From: Flaccisagitta enflata
Taxonomy: Eukaryota; Chaetognatha; Sagittoidea; Aphragmophora
Assembly (NCBI GenBank): GCA_965153355.1
Contig: OZ231126.1
Coordinates: 84,630,001-84,694,000, forward strand
DNA length: 64,000 nt
Reading direction: 5' to 3'
Part shown: one piece after another, positions 24,384 through 34,839 of the stretch
How the letters are laid out: each line of letters starts with the position of its first letter
Numbering within the stretch: position 1 is the first letter of the stretch
Translations under genes and position numbers: made by a program
The notes under the pieces: model-generated
What the model was told of the DNA's origin: nothing
Database searches by the model: none
Seen by the model: the letters and a program-made list of their open reading frames with translations, nothing else

Positions 24384-24589
24384 TGTCCGTTAGTGTGGCT
24401 GTTTTAGACGGAAAGCCCTAACTTAGAATCATGCGTGTGGCAGTCGTGGCACCGTGTGGCTAATCTTAAAGGATAATCCTTGGTCAAGTAAAGTCAGTTA
24501 TAGCGACATGAATCTCATGAATCCGTTGATAGCTGGATATGTATTTGACCAGACGACAGCTAGTCGTTGAACAGGAACAGTGAAACTTT

Positions 24590-25095
24590 TCGATGCTGCT
24601 GCCTACATCCTAATGAGGAACATGTCTAAAAAGGAAGAGATAGTTTCTAGAATAAGTCGAGGCAAAACAAAAATTAAAAAAAAAAAAAAAACAAAAAACA
24701 AAAACAGCAATAAAAAAAGATCGCCGTCAATGAAATGGAGGCGTTTGAGGAGCTCGAGGCAAATCAGTTGCCGCTTCTTGGAAGGGCCGGAACTGTTCAT
24801 CCGTTTTTGTTTTTGTTTTTGTTTTGTTTTTGTTGTTGTTTTTTGTTTTTTGTTTGCATCTTGAGCGATAAACGAACAAGAGAAAGACGAGGTCGATGAC
24901 ATTGGATTGATGCTACATGAGAAAGCGATTACAATGGCCATCACAATGGACAAGGCCAAGAGATGTCAAATGGGCAGAAGCTGTTTACCATCAGCATCTA
25001 TCGCTGGGTGAATCCCGCAAAGCATGAGGTCGGTGACATCGAATGGAACCTTTTGGAAGCCTTATCGAGACGAAGCGGAAGTAAACCAATGTAAT
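24590..25095 (+). pseudogene. Coding-like segment broken by A-rich and T-rich tracts
   Basis: Three blocks look protein-derived: FDAAAYILMRNMSKKEEI, EMEAFEELEANQLPLLGRAG and EKDEVDDIGLMLHEKAITMA. A change of frame then gives YRWVNPAKHEVGDIEWNLLE and a stop. Blocks are separated by A/AC-rich (24,672-24,715) and TTTTG-rich (24,800-24,855) tracts and lie in different frames, so the segment cannot encode one protein without splicing that I cannot see. The right arm (51,680-52,190, minus) is near-identical. It may be a gene relic or several small exons. Confidence 0.25.
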
Positions 25096-25375
25096 AACAA
25101 CGGAAACAAAAGGAAGATGTTTCATTTCTATTGAAAGACCTGATTCCTGGGATGATTACTGTGTATCAAATGCATTGACTTTATTTGGGGGAACAAGAAT
25201 TTTAATGAGAAATAATTTTTAATATCTTACGACACAAGTAAAAAGTTCAACAGCATTAATGGACATGATAAGTGTAATTGCATCTTTTTGAATCAAATTA
25301 GAAAAGCCTAATGAGGTTAATATTTGTCAAACTAGTTGATGTTGTATAGAATAATTGGCTGTTCTGCCTTATGTT

Positions 25376-25581
25376 AGTCGCGTGCACGCGACTCTATGAC
25401 CCACTCTGTCCGTCGGTCGGTCAGTCCATCCGTCACGCTAAGCTATTTTTTGTTGTCATTTTACGTCATGCTACGTTATTGAAATCATTTTAAGTTATTT
25501 CAAGACTATTTACATTTAGTCTTTTAATCTTTTGGTCTAATGGTCCTAACAACCGCGGGCGACTGTAAGGCATTGGCCTTG
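25376..25581 (+). mobile_element. Family 1 element with AAAATGACTT-type core, shared
   Basis: AGTCGCGTGCACGCGACT, CTATGACCCACTCTGTCCG, GTCGGTCAGTCC, then a core with TCATTTTACGTCATG and TCATTTTAAGTTATTTCAAG, GCGGGCGACTG and a tail ending GGCCTTG. The core relates it to the giant copy at 4,927-6,971. Right-arm copy: 51,448-51,653. Confidence 0.75.
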
Positions 25582-25760
25582 CTTTCTAAAGTGTTGCTTC
25601 CAGCTTCACTTGCAGATCGTACAGTCATAGATGTCTACTTTGATCACGAATTGATAACATTGATAACTCTTTACCGCGGCTTCAGCGAACTCATGATCTA
25701 CATCCGGTAGGGCGCATTTTGTAATGGCAGATATTTGAGACATGTCAAATCAAAGTTGTA

Positions 25761-25875
25761 CCCCGCAATAACGGATGTCAACAGTTTCATCTAATATTAC
25801 CGACATAAGCTTTTTCAAAAACATTATAAACGGAATAAGATATTACGCATGTTATGGGTCCGTTATAGCAGGGTG
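25761..25875. mobile_element. 115-bp TA-flanked MITE
   Basis: TA then CCCCGCAATAACGGATG; the other end CCGTTATAGCAGGGTG then TA. The ends are imperfect inverted repeats of the CCCYGC..ATAACGG type, close to the CAGT..CCCCGCTCTTACGG ends of the larger MITEs. The 91-residue frame over it, identical in both arms, simply reflects the recent arm duplication. Confidence 0.6.
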
Positions 25876-26038
25876 TATCTATATGTTAAAACTTTACCCT
25901 GAAAGGGCAAAGGAACTGAGAGTAACCATACAGGCCGGTTATCAAGTGATGATCAAAAACCTTGGGTTGACGCTGTTGCCATTGATTATTGACATTGATG
26001 CCATGAGTAAATGTCATTGTTGCCATCAATTTATGTTA

Positions 26039-26445
26039 CTACGCGAATAAAAAAAAGCCGCACCCTTTTGTAGCTGAGTAGAAGAGACACAAAAAATTAA
26101 TTCAAAATGTTTTTGTTTAACTGATTTTAAAGATTTTTGAATTTTCTTTCATTCTAGACCAACCCCGGGTCTGTATCTCAAATCGTTCAAGAGATAGAGC
26201 TTGCTAAAGTAAACCTCTCTTTTGTAAAAATACTGATTTTTCAATAGGATTGCAAAACGGAAAATGGCAATGTTTTAACTCTTTTTTATGCCATTTCTAA
26301 ACGAATAAAGCTAGAAATACCAGATTGGAGCCAGGTGAAAGATCTCTTTTAGATCTTCAAAATGGTCCAAGATTTTATTTAATTATTTTGAAATTTGATA
26401 TGATAAATTGTCATTTAAAAGTGCGGCTTTTCTTTATTCGCGTAG
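26039..26445. mobile_element. 407-bp MITE, CTACGCGAATAAA ends, TA target
   Basis: TA at 26,037-26,038, then CTACGCGAATAAAAAAAAGC and CGCAC. The right end is the complement with one mismatch, finishing at 26,445 and followed by TA. The interior is non-coding and contains GCTAGAAATACCAGATT. Right-arm copy 50,584-50,990, also TA-flanked. TA duplications indicate a Tc1/mariner-type transposase in trans (inference). Confidence 0.85.
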
Positions 26446-27809
26446 TATTGTTGCCCTTATCCATGTCAATTTTGCCATTGCCATTATTGCAAGTTCCCAT
26501 TGATATATCAATATTGGCAATCATCTTTGTCATAATCGTTAGTCTATTCTCCAACAGCCCTTCCACTAGCCCCTTCAGATGACCCATTCGCCTTGACTTT
26601 GGGTTCAACAAATGATTTTTCCTTCCAATTGGAACTTTTTTTCCCATCTTGCTGATCAATAAAAGATAATCATTAAGGGGAAAAGAATGAATGGAAAATG
26701 AGATAGAAAATCAATGAAATGGAAAAATGCGAGAAAAAAAAAAGTTACGCAAGTCTCTTCCCTCCTCCCAAACAAATAATAAATTCGATTCTTTGGGACA
26801 ATTTTTTTCTTTTTTTAAGAAAAAGAAAAATATTTGGTTGAGTAAGTTTTACTCACTAATTTGGGCGTGATAAAAAACTAACTTGCTCTTGACGGTCCAT
26901 ACCGACCAGAATCCTTTGAGAACTCTGAATGTTACTTACATTCAATGCCACGATGCGCATAGAGGCTATTCATCTTAAAAAAAATCCCGAAGCATCGTCC
27001 AACTGAGCTATTAACAATTGCAGGCATGTCCCAGAGTGAAAAAAAGTACACATACACGAAAGTACGTTTAAGCTAGGAGTGCATTTCCCATTTTAAACGA
27101 CGCACAGCCGTCGCATGCAACACAAAACAAATGCTGCCATGATAGACCCAAACATACGAGCAGATTTAAGATAAGCACGCCCTTACTATGTACATTACTT
27201 TATTGCCCTATAAGAATTCACTCTATGTCATCTGAACAGTTCTGTGTCGAAGGGATACAGCTCAAAACCATATTTACAGATGATTTAAACCAAGTATCTC
27301 GCCCTGGGATCTCTAATAATGGTAGGCGCAATCCCCTTCATATCCCCCAAAAAATGTATGGGAAGGATTCAAGCCTCTAAGATTTCTTATGTTTCATTGT
27401 GGGAAAGGAGATGGCTGACAAGAACAATCTTTAAGGATCCCAGGGGCTACTGGTTTTTTTTCACGGATCATCTGAATACACGATTCTTAGCCTTTTACCT
27501 TAGAAAGAGAAGCTTCCAATGTCATAACATGAATTCTCGTAACTGTTAGGCTACTTCTATATAACATATACGATGTCAAAGGGAAACCTTCGTGTTCCAG
27601 TCGCTTTTAAACGGACTTCGAACAAAGGTTACGACAGGAAAGAAGTACTTACCTAATGATGGATCCGGAGGAAGATGAAAGGAAATGGACAAAGAAAAGA
27701 AATTACTATGATTAGTTATGGAAATTACGCCTCGTAAACGAGATTTGGCCGGCCGCCTTTTTTTCTTTTCTAGGTTATAATTTTTTTATTTTTTTTTGTA
27801 ATCAGTTTT

Positions 27810-27960
27810 AGTCGAGTGTACGCGACTCAATAGCCCGCCATGTCTTTTGGTCTGTTGGTCGATTTTGTACTACTGTTCCTACCCAAACGCTTGGTTAGCC
27901 ATTTTTATCACTGCCACTGCCCACCTGCAAGTGACTTTGGTAGCCGTGTATCAGGCCTTA
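27810..27960 (+). mobile_element. Family 1 element, shared by both arms
   Basis: AGTCGAGTGTACGCGACTC start, TTTTGGTCTGTTGGTCG, CTGCCCACCTGCAAGTGACTT, tail GTGTATCAGGCCTTA. Partly decayed, consistent with an older insertion. Right-arm copy lies at about 49,063-49,215. Confidence 0.75.
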
Positions 27961-27982
27961 TTCATTCTTGGTTTTCCTTTTT

Positions 27983-28142
27983 AGTCGCGGACTAGCGACT
28001 CTATAAGAGGCTTTGTCCGTCCGTCCGTCGGTTGGTTGGTTGGTCGATCGGTCCGTCACGCTCGAGTCGAAAAGTGGAAAAACACGCATTTCCGCCCCTG
28101 CCCACCCGTCCGCGACTAGTATTGGCCGTGTATCCGGCCTTG
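27983..28142 (+). mobile_element. Family 1 element, present only in the left arm
   Basis: CCTTTTT then AGTCGCGGACTAGCGACTC, TATAAGAGGCTTTGTCCG, GTCC/GTTG tract, CTCGAGTCGAAAAGTGG, CCCCTGCCCACCCGTCCGCG then ACTAG, tail GGCCGTGTATCCGGCCTTG, then TTGCATTC. The right arm (about 49,041-49,050) reads CCTTTTTGCATTC on the equivalent strand. It is a textbook filled and empty pair. Confidence 0.93.
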
Positions 28143-28190
28143 TTGCATTCTTTTCGCAATCTTTTTTCATTTACTCACATGCATTCATAC

Positions 28191-28192
<2 letters not shown>

Positions 28193-28262
<70 letters not shown>

Positions 28263-28294
28263 CTCTTTCTTTCTTTCTTTCTTTCTTTCTTTTT

Positions 28295-28386
<92 letters not shown>

Positions 28387-28390
28387 TTTT
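28193..28390. repeat. CTTT microsatellite
   Basis: About 200 bp of CTTT; right-arm partner GAAA at 48,830-48,994. Confidence 0.97.
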
Positions 28391-28622
28391 TTCTTCATAA
28401 ATTTGTTTAATTCAACACAGAAAGAATGTCGTGTCTGTCTGTTTAAGTATCACCGAGTGTTTTTTTGAGAGGGGGGGGGGTGGGGTGGGGTGAAGGCGGG
28501 TTTCAGAATATTTAACCATTTACTAGCTCTAGTCAGGCCTTTTACAATGCTGTCCACATCGGACATAGATCCTGATCATTTGGAAAGGACACTTTTTTTG
28601 CGTTGTAACAAAAGATCCATAC

Positions 28623-28721
28623 TTGAATATTCCATCTTTTAATTCTTCTACTAGATGGCGTCGTCGTTGTTGGAGGCGTCATTTTGGCCTCAGTCACGCT
28701 CGGACCAGGAATTTGAGACAT
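28623..28721 (-). CDS. Candidate first coding exon (left-arm copy)
   Basis: ATG at 28,721-28,719 opens a 33-codon frame beginning MSQIPGPSVTEAKMTPP, rich in Thr/Pro, with SRRIKRWNIQ at its end, followed by CAA|GTATG, a plausible donor in phase 0. The frame is identical in the right arm. Downstream exons were not found. Function unknown; the basic SRRIKRW end is suggestive but not diagnostic. Confidence 0.3.
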
Positions 28722-29241
28722 TTCGACGACAATCGTATTTTCCAATCAAAGTGGTAACCCTTGAATAATTCGTTGTCGTTGAGTTTCTTTGGCTTAAAGA
28801 TTACTTTTTGGATGTTGGATTGTAAATCATCGATAATGAAATGGAAGCTTTTCTCTTTTCGCCGGCATGTCCATGGGCGCGCAGTTGTTTAGGACACCGA
28901 TGGACGCACCGTAGTCGCGCTATTGTGTCCCAAACTAATATTGCAACATTCATTTTTTACGACAGTTAGAAACTGGGCATGAGGAGGACATATTCAAATG
29001 TTATTAGCGAGGCGAGGTTTTCTTTTTCTTTTTCCTAAATCAATCCTATGAACGAGTTGTTGAACGCCCATTTCCGGTCAGTTTGTAATTTCATGATCGT
29101 TTAGATGCCCCAGAAAATGTATCGATCTATCGGACTGGAAAGCGAGAGAGAGATAGAGAGAAAAAAATATTATGGATGATTCATGGAGAGAGAGAGAGAG
29201 AGAGAGTTTTGGGATGATTCAGCGGATGGTCTGTGTTGCGT

Positions 29242-29755
29242 TCGGGTGTGTCAATATATAAAAGGTCTTTTGATCAGCTCATCATCATCAGGGAGTGTGA
29301 AGACACTAATTACAAGACACTTACCATTTTTATTTTTTTCAATTTCAATCATCTTCCGTTTTTTTAGCGCGAGTAAAGATTGTCAAAAATATATATACTT
29401 TTAGGGACTCTACCCAGTTTCGTTGAAAATGAGACTGATATATCATTCAAAAAATTATATATTTTTTTTTAACTATTTCTTTTTATAAAAAGTAAGATAT
29501 TTTGACCAACTCTTTTTGGATTAAAGAATAGGATAAAAAATGAGTTCTGATTTTTATTCTTATGATCAAGAATCCCGGTGCAAAACCAGCTGCACTACAA
29601 TATACAAATTAGGGGCTAAATGGAGATTTGAAAAAAACAGAAGATGAATGAAATTAAGAAAAACAAAAATGGTAAGTACCTTAGAATTAATGTCCCAACA
29701 CTCCTTGATGATGACGATCTGATCAAAAAAGTTTTTTAAATTTTGACACACCCGA
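29242..29755. mobile_element. 514-bp element with 9-bp target duplication, left arm only
   Basis: GTGTTGCGT is repeated at 29,233-29,241 and 29,756-29,764. The ends are TCGGGTGTGTCAA and its complement. The right arm at 47,841-47,849 has one copy of the target and no element. A 9-bp duplication fits Mutator-like (MULE) and a few other superfamilies. The interior is AT-rich and non-coding. Confidence 0.88.
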
Positions 29756-29993
29756 GTGTTGCGTGTCCCGGCCAGTCTACATGCGTTTTACACGCTGGCG
29801 TGTGGGAGAGACCACGATAGAGTATGGAGAGAAAAAGAAGAGAATGAGAGAGCTGGAGAGGAAGAAGCAGACGGACGTTAACGCCCTATAGCCTATGGTG
29901 CAGGAAGATAAGAAGAAAAAAAAGCTCTCCTTCGACCACCGGTCGCGTGTCGCTGGAGAAATTCAGGAAGAGGAGACGGATTATGGGGGGAGA

Positions 29994-30185
29994 AGGAGAA
30001 GAAGTAGAAGAAGAAGAAGTAGAAGAAGAAGAAGAAGAAGAAGCAGAAGAAGAAGGAGAAGAAGAAGAAGAGGAAGAAGAAGATGAAGAAGGAGGAGGAG
30101 AAGAAGAAGAAGAAGAAGAAGAAGAAGAAGAAGAAGAAGAAGAAGAAGAAGAAGAAGAAGATGAAGAAGAAGGAGAAGGAGAAGT
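29994..30185. repeat. GAA microsatellite
   Basis: GAA repeats with GTA, GGA and GAT interruptions; right-arm partner 47,274-47,620 is longer and purer. Confidence 0.95.
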
Positions 30186-30331
30186 GTAAAAGGAGGATAT
30201 TGTTCAGGGTTGTATCGGTGTTAATGCGACAATCGGGGCACAGTGATTACGGAACTGTCTCTTAAGGGATCCAGAATTGTAGTTTCTTGTCTAACTGCCT
30301 CTGTCCAACTGTGTAGACAGGGCATCCATGC

Positions 30332-31713
30332 GTGTACCCATTGCGGTAGAATCATGGTAGAATGACCAACTCGCTTGCACAAGCAACCAACTCTACATCT
30401 GTCTCTTGAAAAGGTATTTTGACTTATTAACTTCTTATCTTGAAGAGATGGGAGAAAGGATAACTGGATAATCTTGCCGTTGATGTTTGATTATATTGTA
30501 CGACAAAAAACCTCTCAGCAATTCACTACCAACAGACTGATTGACGACTTCTATCACACCCAATTATGACAAGTGAGGCAATAAACATCAAGCAAATTAT
30601 TGCAAAATGGGTAAGCAATCAAATCATCATCTATCAAGAGGCAATTTCTTCTATAAAATGGGCCGGCTGAAAAACATGATTTGGCAGCATTAAAAACATT
30701 GTTTTCTTCTACTTATTATTCTGTTGATGATGAAAGCTGTTCTAAGACATCCCGTTGGACAAAGTGCTCAACATACATCCTTCAAACAACAGATTTTGAT
30801 AGGTTAGGTGGCCAAAAGTAGAGCCAAAACAGCCTATTTTCCCTGTCACACTTGTGTCACACTCCATATCTACTACGATAAAAACATCAAAAAATTGTCA
30901 AGCCTTTCCAATGATGGGTCATTTTTTACCATTGACATTCCTAAAGAAGCATCAAAAATTTGATGGTGACTGGTGGACAGTTACTATGCAAAAATTTCAT
31001 TCATAGTTGATTTGTTAAGAATGATGAAATATGTTTTTTTGATATAGTAATATGCAATACATAAAAGAACATATTTTTATGTATGATGTAAAACTTCTTT
31101 TTTTTCCCTGTTTAGTAAAGGCATAACCCAAGTTACATGCCAAATTTCAGAACTTTATGTCATTTCTAGCCGGTGATACTGATCTTTTAAGAAAGTGTCC
31201 TATCAAGTTAACACCTTGTCACACTATGTCACACTGTTTTTCACAAAAATTTATACAATTGAACACAGTTCAAGACTTTAAGTGATTTTTTTCAGTAGGA
31301 TTTGAAAGAGTATCAAATTCTGAGCCTGCAATCAAAATTTTAAGCTGATAGATGCAACTATCAGTGAGTTATGTTATTTTTTTCAATGTTAACTCAATCA
31401 GGCGCTTGATTTTGGCCAGGCCGGTTTATAGGAGATACTGCCAATAGTATTTGCTGAGATTGAAAGGAAGCTAATACTTCAACATCAAACGTCAATAATC
31501 AAAATGGAAAATGTAAGCAATCATCTTTTTTTTTTTTATGTAAAATAGCTAAAAAGTATACTTCTTTATAAAACTACACATGACGTCATATCAAATAAGC
31601 TATAAATAAGCGGAAATCATGATCATGTAAAAGCTACTGATAGACTATAAAAGATCCATCACTTGACTATGGAAATAGCTATGGGCAAGCTGGGGACATT
31701 TCGAAACGGGACT
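30332..31713. other. 1.4-kb segment present only in the left arm
   Basis: The right arm joins CATCCATGC directly to AACATGGTC (47,181-47,200). The left arm has ATGC at 30,328-30,331 and again at 31,714-31,717 around this segment. It is AT-rich with no clear terminal repeats and no long frame; repeated TGTCACACT motifs occur near 30,850 and 31,215-31,235. It is either an insertion with a 4-bp duplication or a microhomology deletion in the right arm. Confidence 0.75.
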
Positions 31714-31793
31714 ATGCAACATGGTCATTGAACTATGCATCCATTAGATACTAAAGTTATTCGAAATATGGATGCGGAAATATGACTACTACA

Positions 31794-32025
31794 GAAGAAG
31801 AAGAAGAAGAAGAAGAAGAAAAAAAAGAAGAAGAAGAAGGAGAAGAAGAAGAAGAAGAAGAAGAAGAAGAAGAAGAAGAAGAAGAAGAAGAAGAAGAAGA
31901 AGAAGAAGAAGAAGAAGAAGAAGAAGAAGAAGAAGAAGAAGAAGAAGAAGAAGAAGAAGAAGAAGAAGAAGAAGAAGAAGAAGAGAAAAGAAGAAGAAAA
32001 AAAAAAAAAAGAAGAAAAGAGAAGA
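31794..32025. repeat. GAA microsatellite
   Basis: Long GAA tract; right-arm partner CTT at 46,848-47,112 is more interrupted. Confidence 0.97.
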
Positions 32026-32090
32026 AGATTGGATAAAAAAGGGAAAGGAGACGACGATGAGGAGGTGTGGAGGAAGGGGAAGTGGGACCG

Positions 32091-32203
<113 letters not shown>

Positions 32204-32324
32204 ATATTAGAAAAAAAAGAATTGTGAAAGGGAGAGACGGAGAGCAAAGACGCAAAGGCAGGCGCAGTGACCAAGGACACATGACAAAAAAAAAACACAA
32301 AAATAATTCAAATGTGTGCCAAAC

Positions 32325-32399
32325 CGACTGATCAACGGACCGAACAACCAACCAACAAATTGAAAAAAAAACAGGTCATATAGTCGCGTGCGAGCAACT
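32325..32399 (-). mobile_element. Family 1 fragment
   Basis: AGTTGCTCGCACGCGACTAT at 32,399 and a GTTGGTTGTTCGGTCC tract. No tail. The right arm has AGTAGCTGGCACGCGACTAT from about 46,420. Confidence 0.6.
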
Positions 32400-32866
32400 G
32401 GAAAGAGAGTTTGGGCTATGAAGAGGATGGAATCCCGGATCCGAATATCAACAATAAAATTCGGTTATTGGAAATTAGGTTTAGGACCATTCGGGACGCG
32501 GGAGAAATTAGAAAGTGGCTCAGTGGATATTCATTTTATTTGGATCAAACCAAATTAAAACGAAAACAAGGGTACAATTTCGTGTTTCAGTTTGTTTAGT
32601 AGAAAATTCAGCGAGAGGGAGATAGAGAGAGCGCAACGTTGTTGAGGTGTTTTACATCGAAGCGATTAAAGCAAAACTTTTCATGTCATGTCTAGACTAC
32701 GCGAGAGGGAGAGCGCAACGCTGATGAGGTGTTGTATGTACATTACGTTGATTGCTCCGCCTGATTTTTCTGAATCGTCGCTGTGCGACCTCTTCATAGT
32801 GTAACACTTGATATTTTATTTCAAACAAGCTTAAGCGCAGCTTTCCAGCTTGATGGGAACCTTTTT

Positions 32867-33292
32867 GGGCAGCGGCTCCAAAGGGGACAAAGTCCTGTAA
32901 AACATAGGGGGACTTTTGTTTGTCTTCTCATCTATCCGTCCGTCCAATTGTTCATTTGTCCCCCCTTGGCCCTCTCAGGCCTGAAATCTGCCCTCTCAGA
33001 CCTAAAATCTACCCTCTCAGGCCTGTAATCTGTCATCTCAGGCCTGAAATCTGCCCTCTCAGATTCACGGCCTGTGAGGGCAGATTTCAGACCTTCAAGG
33101 GCAGATTTCAGGCCTGAGAGGGCCTAGAGGGGGGACGGATGGATGGACGGACGTACGGACAAACAGAAGTCCCACTGTGTTCTACAGGACTTTGTCCCCT
33201 TTGCGGCTGCTCCTCTGCTTCCTCTTCAATTCACAATCATGCAAAGCAGGGCAACGGGTATCGATGACCACATATTGCCCTTGGGTGACCTG
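32867..33292 (+). mobile_element. Family 2 element inside the inverted-repeat cassette, shared
   Basis: T5 then GGGCAGCGGCTCC, AAAGGGGACAAAGTCCTG, GTCC tract, CTCAGGCCTGAAATCTGCC core, the complementary end GTTCTACAGGACTTTGTCCC, and a tail GCCCTTGGGTGACCTG then TTTAG. The outer repeat GCTTTCCAGCTTGATGGGAA (32,840-32,859) has its complement at 33,402-33,425. Right-arm copy 45,521-45,951. Confidence 0.85.
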
Positions 33293-33645
33293 TTTAGTAT
33301 TGATTTAAAATTAACAAAGAAAATAAAAGGACAATTTTTAGGGGCTCCTTCAGTGGATTCTTTCCTATAAGTTTCTATGTTAACTTAAATGGTCCCTAAA
33401 AAAAGTTCCCATCAATCTAGAAAGTGGCACATATGCTCATTTGAAAGAAAATCATTAATATCACACTAGCAAAGTCAGGGGGAGCAACCAACGTAATGTA
33501 CATCGTTGTTATCAAAACAAAACTTTTCATGACATGCCTCCACGATTTGTTGTTAATTTTTTTCATAGTATGTCACTACGTGGGCAATCAAACGATGATA
33601 GATATAATAATGGGTATTAGAATAAATGATTGCATCAATCTTTCT

Positions 33646-33828
33646 AGTTATGGACCCGCAACTTTATAATAGGCTTTGTCCGTCTGTCTGTTCATTATTC
33701 CGGCCGTGATGATTGATGCTGCAGTTAGGATTGACTGTGGGTGCACGTGTGTGGGGTGGGAGGTGTGGATTAGGGTTGTGCGCTCCTTCCCAACCGTCCG
33801 CAACATTATAGTGTACCCGCGTTACTTG
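33646..33828 (+). mobile_element. Family 1 element, shared by both arms
   Basis: AGTTATGGACCCGCAACT, TATAATAGGCTTTGTCCG, GTCTGTCTG, CTTCCCAACCGTCCGCAAC, tail GTGTACCCGCGTTACTTG. In the right-arm copy (44,958-45,140) the tail is GTGACCCCGCGTCACATG, so the hairpin is intact there and decayed here. Confidence 0.8.
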
Positions 33829-33934
33829 CTTTAAGCATGAGCTAGCCAAGTAACATTTTAGTTGCTCATTGCATCTCTCCTGTTACACTACGGCATTGAC
33901 AGTGTTTTTTTCTGTAGGCTCCCAATTCTTTTTT

Positions 33935-34058
33935 AGGTGCGATAAAGCACCTCTATAACTGGCTGTGTGCGTCGGTCGGTCGGTCGGTCGGTCTGTTGGT
34001 TGGTAACGCATTCGTTCGATGATCCACACGTCGCACCTTATTGGCCTACTAGGCCTTG
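33935..34058 (+). mobile_element. Family 1 element, AGGTGCG subtype, left arm only
   Basis: T6 then AGGTGCGATAAAGCACCT, CTATAACTGGCTGTGTGCG, GTCGG tract, CACACGTCGCACC, and a tail GGCCTACTAGGCCTTG then T4. The 3' repeat TCGCACCT complements AGGTGCGA at the 5' end. The right arm near 44,840-44,852 has only an A13 run at this place. Confidence 0.9.
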
Positions 34059-34445
34059 TTTTCTTGTTTCATCGAAGAAAAGAGACGTCAATCACTCGCG
34101 CTCTCTTTGCCGAGGTTGATGGCAAAAGAAGATATTGTTTTTCTCCGCTCGCTCGCTCGCTCGCTTAAGCGCGCGCACGCAAAGACACGTCCTTTCGCTC
34201 GATTTGCTAGGAAAGCGAGCGAATGAGAAAGAGAGAGAAGGCAGAAATGAGGAAAGAATTTATCAGTTACATCCCACTCTGACTTTCCCTTCTTTTTCTT
34301 TGACCGGCGATGCGATAGTCTAGTGAGATGAGATGGAATAAAGACGGAAGCGTCAGCATTTTGAGCCCGTCATTCTATCCTCATTCCCAATGTCCAAGCT
34401 CATTTCAGGGGGATAGACAATATGAAAGTTGGACTACATCACTAC

Positions 34446-34839
34446 CAGGCCTTGATTTAGAGCGGGCCCGCGGGCCCGAGGCCCACATTTTGGCTTCCGG
34501 GCCCCCTATTTTGGCTGACTGCGGGCCCGGTTGGCCCGCTCTCATTTAGCTGTATACTATGCACTCAACTTTTTTCTTCCAAATTGCTGTGATCTGAAAG
34601 TAGAATCGTATAACAGAATGATACTTTAACAATCATCCTATCATTTTCCCCTTTTGCTACATTCAAGGAGCAAAGAAAAAACGCTGGTGTTATCTGGCAA
34701 TCCTGTAAAAAACTTAAAACAATTGGGAAAAAGAGCAAAATAGATTTTACCGGGCCCGCTGTTCCTGTGTCGGGCACGCTAAAATTTGGAGGAGCGGGCC
34801 CGGTTGGCCCACTCAAAGAAATTACTGAGGAAAGGCCTG
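34446..34839. mobile_element. 394-bp hAT-like element, left arm only
   Basis: ATCACTAC is duplicated at 34,438-34,445 and 34,840-34,847. The termini are CAGGCCTT and AAGGCCTG. Subterminal GAGCGGGCCCG and GAGCGGGCCCGGTTGGCCC repeats lie in both ends. The right arm has a single target at 44,459-44,466. The 8-bp duplication and CAGG ends fit hAT. Non-coding. Confidence 0.9.

Noticed and set aside
25775-26050. 91-residue frame identical in both arms
   Set aside because: It overlaps a MITE and runs into the terminal repeat of the next MITE.
27319-27549. 76-residue frame nearly identical in both arms (49,480-49,710)
   Set aside because: The DNA of the arms is near-identical everywhere, so conservation of the frame is not evidence of coding; no splice sites or motif seen.
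34135-34323. GCGCGCGC and GCTCGCTCGC stretch resembling a CpG promoter
   Set aside because: Only a short simple repeat; no gene starts nearby.
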